In this document: piece after piece, positions 15,315 through 22,562 of the stretch
Position numbering within the stretch: the stretch's first letter is position 1
How the letters are laid out: every line of letters starts with the position of its first letter
IMG/VR virus record: IMGVR_UViG_3300025849_003637
Location: 1 to 39,854 of that record
Direction: 5' to 3' (one strand)
Source of the DNA: a virus
DNA: 39,854 nucleotides
Program-made: the position numbers and the translations under genes
Notes under the pieces: model-generated
Database searches by the model: none
Told to the model about the DNA's origin: nothing
Seen by the model: the letters and a program-made list of their open reading frames with translations, nothing else

Positions 15315-15959
15315 TTATGAAGTTGGATTATAAATTGAACTATCAATGTTTGACTGCCATTGGGGGATACCTCCTTCTATACTAGAATATAATTCTAAGT
15401 AGTATTTTTCTACCTTAGTAGGTGGTATTGCAATATCAAATTCTCCACTTAATATCCCTGTTCCATTATTAGGTAAAAGTTGAATTGAATCAGGAATAGC
15501 GTAATAGGCTGCGTATATTTTTATGGTATCGTTTTGGTTAGTTAGTTTAAAAGATGTAACATTTTTATTAATCTTTTTGTTTGTTGATCCTCCTTTATTC
15601 CCCCCAGAAGACATAAACTCTTTATCATCTACTCTTGTTCTACCTGCTGAGGCATAAGCTGCCATTCGTTTTTTAAATGAGGTTGATGATTGACCAATGT
15701 ATAAACAAGTTTCTTCAACTACAAAAAAGTATACAACTGTTTTTGTAAAATCATCTACAATTTTACTCCCTTCAGGAGTAAGGGTTAATTTTGGTTTAGT
15801 ATATCCCGAGAATTTTTTATCTGGTAGTGTATCCCATTCTGCTATTTTTTGAATTTTATATTCAGGATTAGATAATACCTGTTTATAAAAATCTGTTCCC
15901 TTAGTTACATCAACTTCATTTAAGTTGATTCCTTTTACTAAACTTGATAATCTATTCAT
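15315..15959 (-). CDS. GIY-YIG nuclease family protein
   Basis: A 214-residue soluble protein. The segment VYFFVVEETCLYIGQSSTSF (76-95), with R98 a few residues on, fits the GIY-YIG core (VYF...LYIG...R), and E189 near the C-terminus may be the metal-binding Glu. The N-terminal 60-70 residues are family-specific and may bind DNA. GIY-YIG enzymes cut DNA through a single metal ion. It has its own class I promoter and lies in the deazaguanine cluster. Host-genome degradation, with modified phage DNA protected, is a possible role. The family is likely; the target is unknown. Confidence 0.65.
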   Translation of the reverse strand: MNRLSSLVKGINLNEVDVTKGTDFYKQVLSNPEYKIQKIAEWDTLPDKKFSGYTKPKLTLTPEGSKIVDDFTKTVVYFFVVEETCLYIGQSSTSFKKRMAAYASAGRTRVDDKEFMSSGGNKGGSTNKKINKNVTSFKLTNQNDTIKIYAAYYAIPDSIQLLPNNGTGILSGEFDIAIPPTKVEKYYLELYSSIEGGIPQWQSNIDSSIYNPTS

Positions 15960-15981
15960 AATTTTATATATTGGTTATACA

Positions 15982-16012
15982 TAAATATACGAAAAATATC
16001 TAGGGGAGACAA
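15982..16012 (-). promoter_or_regulatory. Class I (Bacteroidetes-type) promoter of the GIY-YIG gene
   Basis: TTG (16010-16012), exactly 20 nt, then TATATTTA (15982-15989), about 22 nt ahead of the ATG at 15959. It lies in the intergenic gap after the TSP3 lipoprotein gene. Confidence 0.6.
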
Positions 16013-16024
16013 ATAATTTAATGT

Positions 16025-16477
16025 TTATCCTATTTGTGAAGGGGAACATCCCACTTCGTTAACATCGTTTATTTCTGATATTGGTGTATCTGGGCATTCG
16101 TCTATAGCGTTTATGATACCATCCAGATCAAAATCTGCTTTTGCTACTAAAACATCTATACCTGATTGTATTTCCCCTATAGTAGATAAAATACTCTGAA
16201 TGTCATCACTTGTGGGTAATTCATTAGCTCTGGTTAGCAATAGTGATAATGTTTCTTGTAGGGTGTTTAAAGTTGATTGAGCTGAATCTGCATCTATAAC
16301 TAAAGTTTCTATTGATGATTTTAACTCGTTAACTTTTTGGGTTAACTCATTTAAATTCATAGTATTAATTTGATCACTTATTTGTGAAAGTTGAGATCTT
16401 AGATTATCTAAACCCTCTTGCATATTGGGGTTTGCACATGATGTAATAATCATGAATAATAAAATTGTTTTTTTCAT
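16025..16477 (-). CDS. Lipoprotein with coiled coil and thrombospondin type 3-like repeat
   Basis: A 150-residue protein with a lipoprotein signal ending ITSC (Cys14). Residues 18-115 are heptad-like helices (coiled coil). The C-terminus holds DFDLDGIINAIDECPDTP and then NEVGC, a thrombospondin type 3 calcium-binding pattern typical of Bacteroidetes surface proteins. The ATG overlaps the preceding stop (ATGA), so it is translationally coupled to the DUF6884 gene. It would sit in the periplasm or on the outer membrane; its function is unknown. Confidence 0.65.
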   Translation of the reverse strand: MKKTILLFMIITSCANPNMQEGLDNLRSQLSQISDQINTMNLNELTQKVNELKSSIETLVIDADSAQSTLNTLQETLSLLLTRANELPTSDDIQSILSTIGEIQSGIDVLVAKADFDLDGIINAIDECPDTPISEINDVNEVGCSPSQIG

Positions 16478-17448
16478 AGTTTTCTAGTTTCAGCAAACGT
16501 TTGAGCCAGGTTAGGATTTTCTATTACTTTACCCCAATCACCTTTTAGATGTTTGTCTAAATCGGATATGATTCTACCTTTAAGGTTTATAACTGAATCA
16601 CCATGTAATAAGGTCATGTCAGAGGTTGTTTCACAAAAATAAACGTTTCCTGTAGGTCTATTCTTTTTAGATAGTGATTTTTTGATAACAAATAGATGTT
16701 TACTATTATTAAACTCTTTATCTAGTTGTAGTGTTTTTAGGTATGTTTCACCTAAACAATATATAACTAAATCGTATTCGTTTTCGTTTATAATCTTATC
16801 TAAAGTTCCTCTTAGGTTTACTTTTTTACCAAACGTTATTAGGTCCTCATCTGATAGTGAGTTAAAGGTATGTGTATAATATCCTAGTATTTCATCTCTA
16901 TGTACCCAACCATGTTTTGCGGATAGGATATAGTAATCAGCATGTGTTGAGTCTAATGCTTGTACTTGATTACCATGATAAAACTCACCTGCTCTTTTAG
17001 TACCAGTTTTAATAGTTTTCTTTTTACTACACTGGGTTACTATTAATACTTTATTGGATGTATCTCTAACTAAAAACTGTTCTAAATCAGGTCCTATATA
17101 GCCCTTTTCAAAATCCTCTAAAGATTGTTTTTGTTGTTTCTCTCTATTTATATTGGTTTTAGATCTATCATAATAATAGTGAGGTAAATCCTTATCCTCC
17201 TCAGCATAGTAAGGACGGATTTGACCATCTTCTAACTCAACAAATAAATCCCTTAGTGAACCTAGTTTTACTCTATGAGGAGTATTTACTATTAACTGGC
17301 CAAACATCATAGTAATACCCCCTCTAGACCAACTTCGTTCTGTATTGTCTACTAAGTATTGGTATATTTCATCTTCCCACTCTTTTTTAGTTTGGGAAAA
17401 ATACTTTGGTTTAGATGATATTAATTCTTTAGTATATTCGGTTCTCAT
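16474..17448 (-). CDS. DUF6884-like protein linked to the DpdA-like gene (second of three)
   Basis: A 324-residue protein with no signal peptide. Residues 1-130 form an N-terminal domain (helical opening, then HRVKLGSLRDLFVELEDG). From about 131 the DUF6884 pattern appears: VLIVTQCSKKKTIK, RAGEFYHGNQV, DYYILSAKHGWVHRDEI and YYTHTFNSL. Its ATG overlaps the DpdA stop by one base (TAATG), and it overlaps the lipoprotein gene by 4 nt. Coupling to DpdA suggests an accessory in base exchange. This is inference; DUF6884 has no proven biochemistry that I can cite. Confidence 0.65.
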   Translation of the reverse strand: MRTEYTKELISSKPKYFSQTKKEWEDEIYQYLVDNTERSWSRGGITMMFGQLIVNTPHRVKLGSLRDLFVELEDGQIRPYYAEEDKDLPHYYYDRSKTNINREKQQKQSLEDFEKGYIGPDLEQFLVRDTSNKVLIVTQCSKKKTIKTGTKRAGEFYHGNQVQALDSTHADYYILSAKHGWVHRDEILGYYTHTFNSLSDEDLITFGKKVNLRGTLDKIINENEYDLVIYCLGETYLKTLQLDKEFNNSKHLFVIKKSLSKKNRPTGNVYFCETTSDMTLLHGDSVINLKGRIISDLDKHLKGDWGKVIENPNLAQTFAETRKL

Positions 17449-18245
17449 TAAATTTTTGTTTTTTCTATCCCGTTTATTTCTCTAAAAAGTATTGTATTAT
17501 ATAATATAGTTTCATAATCAACATCCTTAAAATCTATTTCAAAGTTATCATTCATATTTGCTTTAGGTTTAGTAGTTAAACCTTGTTCAGTATACATAGT
17601 ACCATCTAAAGCAGCCATAATAGGATTGGATGTATCTATTGATTCGATTTTGGGATGGTTATCATACCAACCAAACTCATGAGGTATAGAACATCCTAGT
17701 AGATGGTATTTAACGTTATACAATGATTTTAAATTTAATAACCCTTGTACAAATCTTACTCTACCTAACGCCTTACCCATATCTGGATTTGAGTGTGGGA
17801 AGAAATCGTTATACCAAGTAGCGCCATAGGATACACATAGTTTTTCATAACCTAAAGTTTGTAATAGGTTAGCACATAAATATGCTTCGTTTTTATTACT
17901 ACCTTGAATCACTGCTGTGATTTTGGTATTATCAGGATACGTAAACTGCTTCCAATATTTAGCCTGTGCTGCTGTTTGATGACAATCCATCCATACATCA
18001 GGTACTATAAACTCATTTGGTTCTATTTCGTTAACCCAATATCTTAAACGTTCATGATCATATGCCTCTCCAAGTTCATGAAGTGAGTTATCCATAATAA
18101 TATAACGACCCTTCTTTTTAGCATCCTTAAAATATTGTAAATATTCCTCATCTTGATCAAACAAGTGCGGAAGAGCATAGTCATAGTCCGAGAATTCAGG
18201 AGATAATGTTAATAAACATTTGGGTACTTCATGTGATACCATCAT
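17448..18245 (-). CDS. dpdA: DpdA-like DNA 7-deazaguanine transglycosylase
   Basis: A 265-residue TIM-barrel protein of the tRNA-guanine transglycosylase superfamily, DpdA type. Candidate active-site strands: IIMDNSLHELG (D52), PDVWMD (D83), AVIQGSNKNEA (Q114, G115), YHLLGCSIPHEFG (G184) and ESIDTSNP (D204, the probable nucleophile). Known phage DpdA enzymes exchange guanine in DNA for preQ0 or a related base. The family length is shorter than cellular TGT, which is usual for DpdA. The first of two adjacent ATGs was used. It lies in an operon with an AT-hook protein and a DUF6884 protein. Confidence 0.75.
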   Translation of the reverse strand: MMVSHEVPKCLLTLSPEFSDYDYALPHLFDQDEEYLQYFKDAKKKGRYIIMDNSLHELGEAYDHERLRYWVNEIEPNEFIVPDVWMDCHQTAAQAKYWKQFTYPDNTKITAVIQGSNKNEAYLCANLLQTLGYEKLCVSYGATWYNDFFPHSNPDMGKALGRVRFVQGLLNLKSLYNVKYHLLGCSIPHEFGWYDNHPKIESIDTSNPIMAALDGTMYTEQGLTTKPKANMNDNFEIDFKDVDYETILYNTILFREINGIEKTKI

Positions 18246-18251
18246 AACTTT

Positions 18252-18773
18252 TTATACTTTTTTTGGCCTACCACGACGTTTCTTTAATATTGGTGGTAAT
18301 TGATTTATTATTTTATAATTATCATCGAGGTGAAAATACAACTCTAATGTTGTGCCTCCAAATTCCTCCATAACTTCCTCTAATTGTTGTTTTGATATTC
18401 GAAAGTTTTCCCATAAACCCTTTTTGAGTTTACTCATTTTTTCTTTCTCATCACGTTCATAATCTTCGTATAAACGTTTACGACGTGCTCTCATTACAGC
18501 ACCTTTTTCTACAAATAGACCATGATCATCTCCACATTCGATTTGTAAATCGTTGATGTCATGTTCAACCCATAATGCTTGTAGGTAATAGTGTGAAAAC
18601 TCAAAATCACCATTCATAATACGCTCACGCAATGGTTTGCGAGTATCTAATGGTTTGTTTTTAGACTCATACATACGCCACCAACGAAAGACATTATAGT
18701 TGAGTTTTTGTAATTTGTTGAAGTGGGTTTGTAGTTGTTTTCTACTTAATGATGGATTGAATATTGTTGTCAT
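18252..18773 (-). CDS. AT-hook-containing protein of unknown function
   Basis: A 173-residue, highly charged protein. The C-terminus KKRRGRPKKV contains the RGRP core of an AT-hook, which binds the minor groove of AT-rich DNA. The middle is helical (RRKRLYEDYERDEKEKMSKL). It starts 6 nt past a class I -7 box, so its mRNA may be leaderless. It ends 6 bp before the DpdA-like gene and may help recruit it to DNA; this is inference. No catalytic motif was recognised. Confidence 0.6.
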   Translation of the reverse strand: MTTIFNPSLSRKQLQTHFNKLQKLNYNVFRWWRMYESKNKPLDTRKPLRERIMNGDFEFSHYYLQALWVEHDINDLQIECGDDHGLFVEKGAVMRARRKRLYEDYERDEKEKMSKLKKGLWENFRISKQQLEEVMEEFGGTTLELYFHLDDNYKIINQLPPILKKRRGRPKKV

Positions 18774-18779
18774 ATGACG

Positions 18780-18810
18780 TAAATATACAATCTTTATCTG
18801 GGGTATCCAA
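18780..18810 (-). promoter_or_regulatory. Class I (Bacteroidetes-type) promoter of the DpdA operon
   Basis: TTG (18808-18810), 20 nt, then TATATTTA (18780-18787). The ATG at 18773 follows after CGTCAT, so the transcript is probably leaderless. It would drive the AT-hook gene, dpdA, the DUF6884 gene and the TSP3 lipoprotein. Confidence 0.65.
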
Positions 18811-18811
18811 C

Positions 18812-20035
18812 CTAATATGTGATGGTTGTATCATCGTCTTCACTATCTATCTGAGATTTTAGTGTGGAGATTTCTTTTTTTAGATTACGTTCTAACGTTT
18901 GGTTTATACCACCTATTCTTTCTCTATTTAGGTAAGTTTCTAAGTTTAAAAGTTGATCGTTTAACTCATCTTTTTTGGTTTTGATTATGTTTGTAGTCTC
19001 ATCTTCAAAACTCTCTGAGGTTTCTGATTCTATTTCCCAATCTTCTTCATCGATATCAAGCGAACCACTTTCACCATATATTGCAAATAGTTTTAAACGT
19101 TCTTCTTCAGTTAACTCTGATGGTGTTATTACCTCATGTTCTACTTCTATATCTTCAAATTTTTCATCTTCAAATACATCAGGTATAGGTGTTTCTTCTA
19201 TTTCTTCTTCCTTCTTTTTAGGGTAGGCTTGTTCAAAAGCAAAGTTAGCAGCAATTACTAAGGATATTGCTAAGGGGTCAAATACAAATATGATAACTAA
19301 AAGTAAATAGTTAATTATTTTATCCATAGATGTATTTGTAAGTTTGGATAGATATTCTAAAGGTCCTAACTCACCTGCTACATCTGTATTGTTTTCTAAC
19401 TCTAATATAGCTAGTTGATACTTTTGTAAACTATCAGCTACTTGTTCTCTTTTCGCTTGAACAGCTTTCCTATTATTTTCTTCAACGTCAATACGCTTTT
19501 GGGATAACCTAAGTTCGGTAGTACTAATTGTTTGTCGAAAGCCTGTAGATGATGTCGTGTCTCGTACTTGAATCGAGGACGCTTTCGCATTAGATAAAGT
19601 ACTAATATTACCAGATATTCTTTCAAGTTCTTCATCATAGCGTATAACATCTTTATTATAGAAATCTTTCTTTTGAGTTAAGAAAGCTGTTTGATTATTT
19701 TTGATTGTGAGTTGTCTGTATGTATCCTGGTATGCAGCACTAAGGAAACCATATATCCCCATACTAGTAATTAACACTAGAATAAACGTTGCTACAGTGA
19801 GATATACGCGTAAACCCTTATTGATAGTACCCCAATATTGGTATAATAGTGATGCTATTACTAACTTAGCTACCTCTAATGAACCTGCCATTACTATAAC
19901 CTCAAAAGAGGCACCAGCAAATAACTTAGATAACCCACTTACTGAATAAAATGCTGCAGATGCACTAACCGATAACGCTGTGAACGCTATTATAAAGGGA
20001 AAAAGTCCCTTTTTTAGATTAGATAATATTTCCAT
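18812..20035 (-). CDS. Large membrane protein with coiled coil
   Basis: A 407-residue protein. Three hydrophobic segments lie in residues 10-105 (LFPFIIAFTALSVSASAAF, then a second near 42-65, then VYLTVATFILVLITSMGIYG). A long charged coiled coil follows (about 110-220). A fourth membrane segment is IINYLLLVIIFVFDPLAISL (about 235-260), and the tail is strongly acidic. No signal peptidase site. It has its own class I promoter and lies next to the endolysin. Related proteins seem common in marine T4-like phages. Function unknown; remodelling of the inner membrane is a guess. Confidence 0.6.
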   Translation of the reverse strand: MEILSNLKKGLFPFIIAFTALSVSASAAFYSVSGLSKLFAGASFEVIVMAGSLEVAKLVIASLLYQYWGTINKGLRVYLTVATFILVLITSMGIYGFLSAAYQDTYRQLTIKNNQTAFLTQKKDFYNKDVIRYDEELERISGNISTLSNAKASSIQVRDTTSSTGFRQTISTTELRLSQKRIDVEENNRKAVQAKREQVADSLQKYQLAILELENNTDVAGELGPLEYLSKLTNTSMDKIINYLLLVIIFVFDPLAISLVIAANFAFEQAYPKKKEEEIEETPIPDVFEDEKFEDIEVEHEVITPSELTEEERLKLFAIYGESGSLDIDEEDWEIESETSESFEDETTNIIKTKKDELNDQLLNLETYLNRERIGGINQTLERNLKKEISTLKSQIDSEDDDTTITY

Positions 20036-20058
20036 TGTATTGTTGTATTAATTACGTC

Positions 20059-20089
20059 CTAATATAATAAAACTAAATCAAAAAAACAA
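20059..20089 (-). promoter_or_regulatory. Class I (Bacteroidetes-type) promoter of the membrane-protein gene
   Basis: TTG (20087-20089), 20 nt, then TATATTAG (20059-20066), about 23 nt ahead of the ATG at 20035. It falls directly after the endolysin stop at 20095. Confidence 0.6.
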
Positions 20090-20094
20090 CCTAC

Positions 20095-20583
20095 TTATGA
20101 TAAAGCTGATTTAAATGCATCCCAATCGAATGCTGATCCTGGGTCTGTTTTACCTTTATTTTTACCTCTTACATGATCACCTGAAACATCTGAGTGTCTT
20201 ACTACTTTGGATACTGGTATATCAAATTGTTTCATCCAATATTTAAATACTTCTACTGTAGTATCAAATTGTGCTTGGGTGTATGTTCCTCTTTGATTTA
20301 TTTTTTTACTAAACGATCCATAATCGTTAACACCTTCAACTAATAATTCTACTCCTAAGTAGTGAGAATTCAAACCGGATAAACCTTCATGTAGTGATTT
20401 TCCAGCATGGAATGCTTTACCAGGTGATGGTATCATTTTATCATAGGTACCATCAGGTTTGATAAAACCATGTACTGATAGACCTAATTCCTTGAGAAAA
20501 TCTTTAGCATATAATTTTTTACCCTTCCACACTAAGTATTCAGACATGGAATGTAATATAATTCCTTTAGGTTTAATAGCCAT
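20095..20583 (-). CDS. N-acetylmuramoyl-L-alanine amidase (endolysin)
   Basis: A 162-residue amidase of the T7 lysozyme/PGRP fold (Amidase_2), cutting the amide bond between muramic acid and L-alanine in peptidoglycan. Visible signatures are GIILHSMS (H11), KAFHAGKS (H59), LNSHYLGVELLVEG and VVRHSDVSG...KGKTDPGSAFDW (H130, K144, D147); H11, H130 and D147 are the likely zinc ligands. There is no signal peptide, so it needs a holin. The holin-like gene ends 1 bp upstream, and a class II (late) promoter precedes the pair. Confidence 0.9.
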   Translation of the reverse strand: MAIKPKGIILHSMSEYLVWKGKKLYAKDFLKELGLSVHGFIKPDGTYDKMIPSPGKAFHAGKSLHEGLSGLNSHYLGVELLVEGVNDYGSFSKKINQRGTYTQAQFDTTVEVFKYWMKQFDIPVSKVVRHSDVSGDHVRGKNKGKTDPGSAFDWDAFKSALS

Positions 20584-20584
20584 A

Positions 20585-20893
20585 TTAGTATAGGTTATCT
20601 AGTTCATCGTCCGGTTCATCACAATCACATGGTTCAGCTGGTAGAGTGTGATCTGGTCTACCATCTATATTGGTATCATTTCCATTAAACCAAAAATCTA
20701 CTACTCTAGAATAAGAACCCAAAAATGCTCCTAATACTAATAATAATACTTCTTTCCATTCTTGTTGAATAGCAGGTGTATCCCCATCACCTAATATAGC
20801 AGCTCCTATCCCCATCATAATAAGGAAAAAGGTTGCTAGAATAACTGCTGTGATTACAAATCTATTTCTATGTGCATTTGTTTTTGCGTCCAT
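20585..20893 (-). CDS. Holin-like membrane protein
   Basis: A 102-residue protein with two hydrophobic segments (VITAVILATFFLIMMGIGAAI, about 13-33, and EVLLLVLGAFLGSYSRVV, about 48-65) and a highly acidic tail (CDCDEPDDELDNLY). A DTNIDGRPD segment in the tail resembles a calcium-binding loop. Size, topology and the immediate neighbour (endolysin starts 2 bp after its stop) fit a holin that releases the amidase to the cell wall. No family match is claimed. Confidence 0.6.
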   Translation of the reverse strand: MDAKTNAHRNRFVITAVILATFFLIMMGIGAAILGDGDTPAIQQEWKEVLLLVLGAFLGSYSRVVDFWFNGNDTNIDGRPDHTLPAEPCDCDEPDDELDNLY

Positions 20894-20903
20894 TTTTTAT
20901 TTT

Positions 20904-20914
20904 GTTATAAATAT
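20904..20914 (-). promoter_or_regulatory. Class II (candidate late) promoter of the lysis genes
   Basis: Exact ATATTTATAAC followed by AAAATAAAAA and the holin-like ATG at 20893 (10 nt gap). Lysis genes are expected to be late, which supports the interpretation of this element. Confidence 0.55.
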
Positions 20915-20915
20915 G

Positions 20916-22556
20916 TTAAAAACTTAGTCTACCACCTATTGTAAAAGCCACCATAGTGGGGAAGTTAGGTGCTGTTGATTCTATCACGTTTGCTCCTAGA
21001 TTAAGTCCAAATCTTTGGGTTAGTTTATAACTAAAACCAGATCCACCTATAATCATAAGATCACTATTCCACATAGTAGTATGCTCAAGCGTATCAAACA
21101 TCATAAAAGGAGATGATATAGCCAACATAGGACTAATAGATAGTTTATCTGTTATTTGTAGAGATTTAGTATAAAATCCTGTTAATGATAATCCTAGTAA
21201 CTGGTTATCAAAACTTATAAACCCATCTATTACATCCACTTCGTTGGTAGTCAAGCTAGTTCCAAATGCTATACCTGCTACTGATCCTTTTTCGCCTAGG
21301 AAAGTTACACTATGATTCATCATAGCCATATAAGTTGAATACATCTTCATACCACCTAATGATGCTGAATATACTCTGTTTACTCTACCTTTTTTATTTA
21401 TGTGTACTTTAGAAAAACTAGCACTTAACATATATTGTTGTAGGTTATCATAAACCATAGCATTTAAACCATAGGTTTCAGTACCCATCAAGGAAGATCT
21501 ACTTATACCAAAGGTAACTGCTTGTTGAAACTCACCAGTTGGGAGTTGTTGTGACATTGCATTGGCTGTAACGATAGGAGGAGCAAGACTTCGTTTTTTC
21601 TTTTTTTTCTTTTTATCCTTCTTTTTATCTTTGTCGTTGCTTTCCTCTTCTGTGTCTTCTTCCTCAGTTTCTTCATCTTCATCGGATTTAGACTCTTCTT
21701 CATCGCTCTCCTCTTCTGTGTCCTCTTCTGGCTCCTCGTCTTTTGTTTCTTCATCTGATTCTTCTTTAGATTCCTCTTCTGTAGTTTCTTCTTCAGTAGA
21801 TTCTTCGGTTGATTCTTCGGTACTTTCTTCTGTAGTAGTTTCTTCAGTAGATTCCTCAGTAGTAGATTCTACTTCTGTTGACTCTTCTGTTCCTCCTTCA
21901 TCTCCAGAAGTTCCTGATTCAGTGTCTTGTGATTCGGAGGTAGAAGATTCGTTATTTGTTTCCGTAGATGTTGTTTCTGCTGAAGATGTTGATTCAGTGT
22001 TATTGTTACTACTTTGGCTGCTTCCCGTGCTATCTGTAGATCCTGAGGTTCCTGTCGAACCATTTCCTTGACTACTTGTATTCGCTCCAGTATTAGTTGA
22101 ATTCGGAGGAGTTGTATTTGCATTAGAAGTATTAGGAGTTGTAGTCGTAGGTGCAGTTGTCGTTGTAGGTGGTGTAGTTGTCGGTACATTTGTAGTTGGA
22201 TTTGCCGCTGCTTGAGAAGCTGCATTTGCTGCTGCATTTGCTGCTTGCTGCGTGGTTTGTTGGGTTGTTTGTTGGGTTGCCTGTGCTCCTGTTGTTGTTG
22301 TTGAGCAAGGACTCAAACTTGTCCACCATAAATATGTTTCTTCTAACCAAGATTGAAGAGTTCCGTTTTGGAAATCTTGAGAGGTAAATGACCTAGAACG
22401 ATTATAAAAAGCTACTACAGTTTTACCACCCATAGATACACTAAAGACACTTACTTGCCCCGTACATCTATCTATATAGGTTTGGACGAGGGCCTGTGAA
22501 TGACCCTCGAACATCCCCATCGCAGTAAAAAATAAAACTAATAGTAACTTTTTCAT
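20916..22556 (-). CDS. Outer-membrane beta-barrel protein with mucin-like segment
   Basis: A 546-residue exported protein. The signal peptide is residues 1-20 or so (FFTAMGMFEGHSQA). Residues 22-90 form a small domain with two cysteines. About 90-330 is low complexity: Thr/Ala/Pro/Asn first, then Ser/Thr/Glu repeats and a Lys run (DKDKKKDKKKKKKKR). From about 331 the sequence has the strand pattern of an outer-membrane barrel ending in Phe (TIGGRLSF). The Ser/Thr segment could be a stalk or glycosylation site. It lies 6 bp after the CsgG-like gene. Function unknown; surface exposure is likely. Confidence 0.6.
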   Translation of the reverse strand: MKKLLLVLFFTAMGMFEGHSQALVQTYIDRCTGQVSVFSVSMGGKTVVAFYNRSRSFTSQDFQNGTLQSWLEETYLWWTSLSPCSTTTTGAQATQQTTQQTTQQAANAAANAASQAAANPTTNVPTTTPPTTTTAPTTTTPNTSNANTTPPNSTNTGANTSSQGNGSTGTSGSTDSTGSSQSSNNNTESTSSAETTSTETNNESSTSESQDTESGTSGDEGGTEESTEVESTTEESTEETTTEESTEESTEESTEEETTEEESKEESDEETKDEEPEEDTEEESDEEESKSDEDEETEEEDTEEESNDKDKKKDKKKKKKKRSLAPPIVTANAMSQQLPTGEFQQAVTFGISRSSLMGTETYGLNAMVYDNLQQYMLSASFSKVHINKKGRVNRVYSASLGGMKMYSTYMAMMNHSVTFLGEKGSVAGIAFGTSLTTNEVDVIDGFISFDNQLLGLSLTGFYTKSLQITDKLSISPMLAISSPFMMFDTLEHTTMWNSDLMIIGGSGFSYKLTQRFGLNLGANVIESTAPNFPTMVAFTIGGRLSF

Positions 22557-22562
22557 AACCTA

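Noticed and set aside
21562-22071. A 169-codon plus-strand frame rich in Ser and Val
   Set aside because: It is the complement of the Glu/Ser/Thr low-complexity segment of the outer-membrane gene. The minus-strand frame has a signal peptide and barrel; this one has only repeats.
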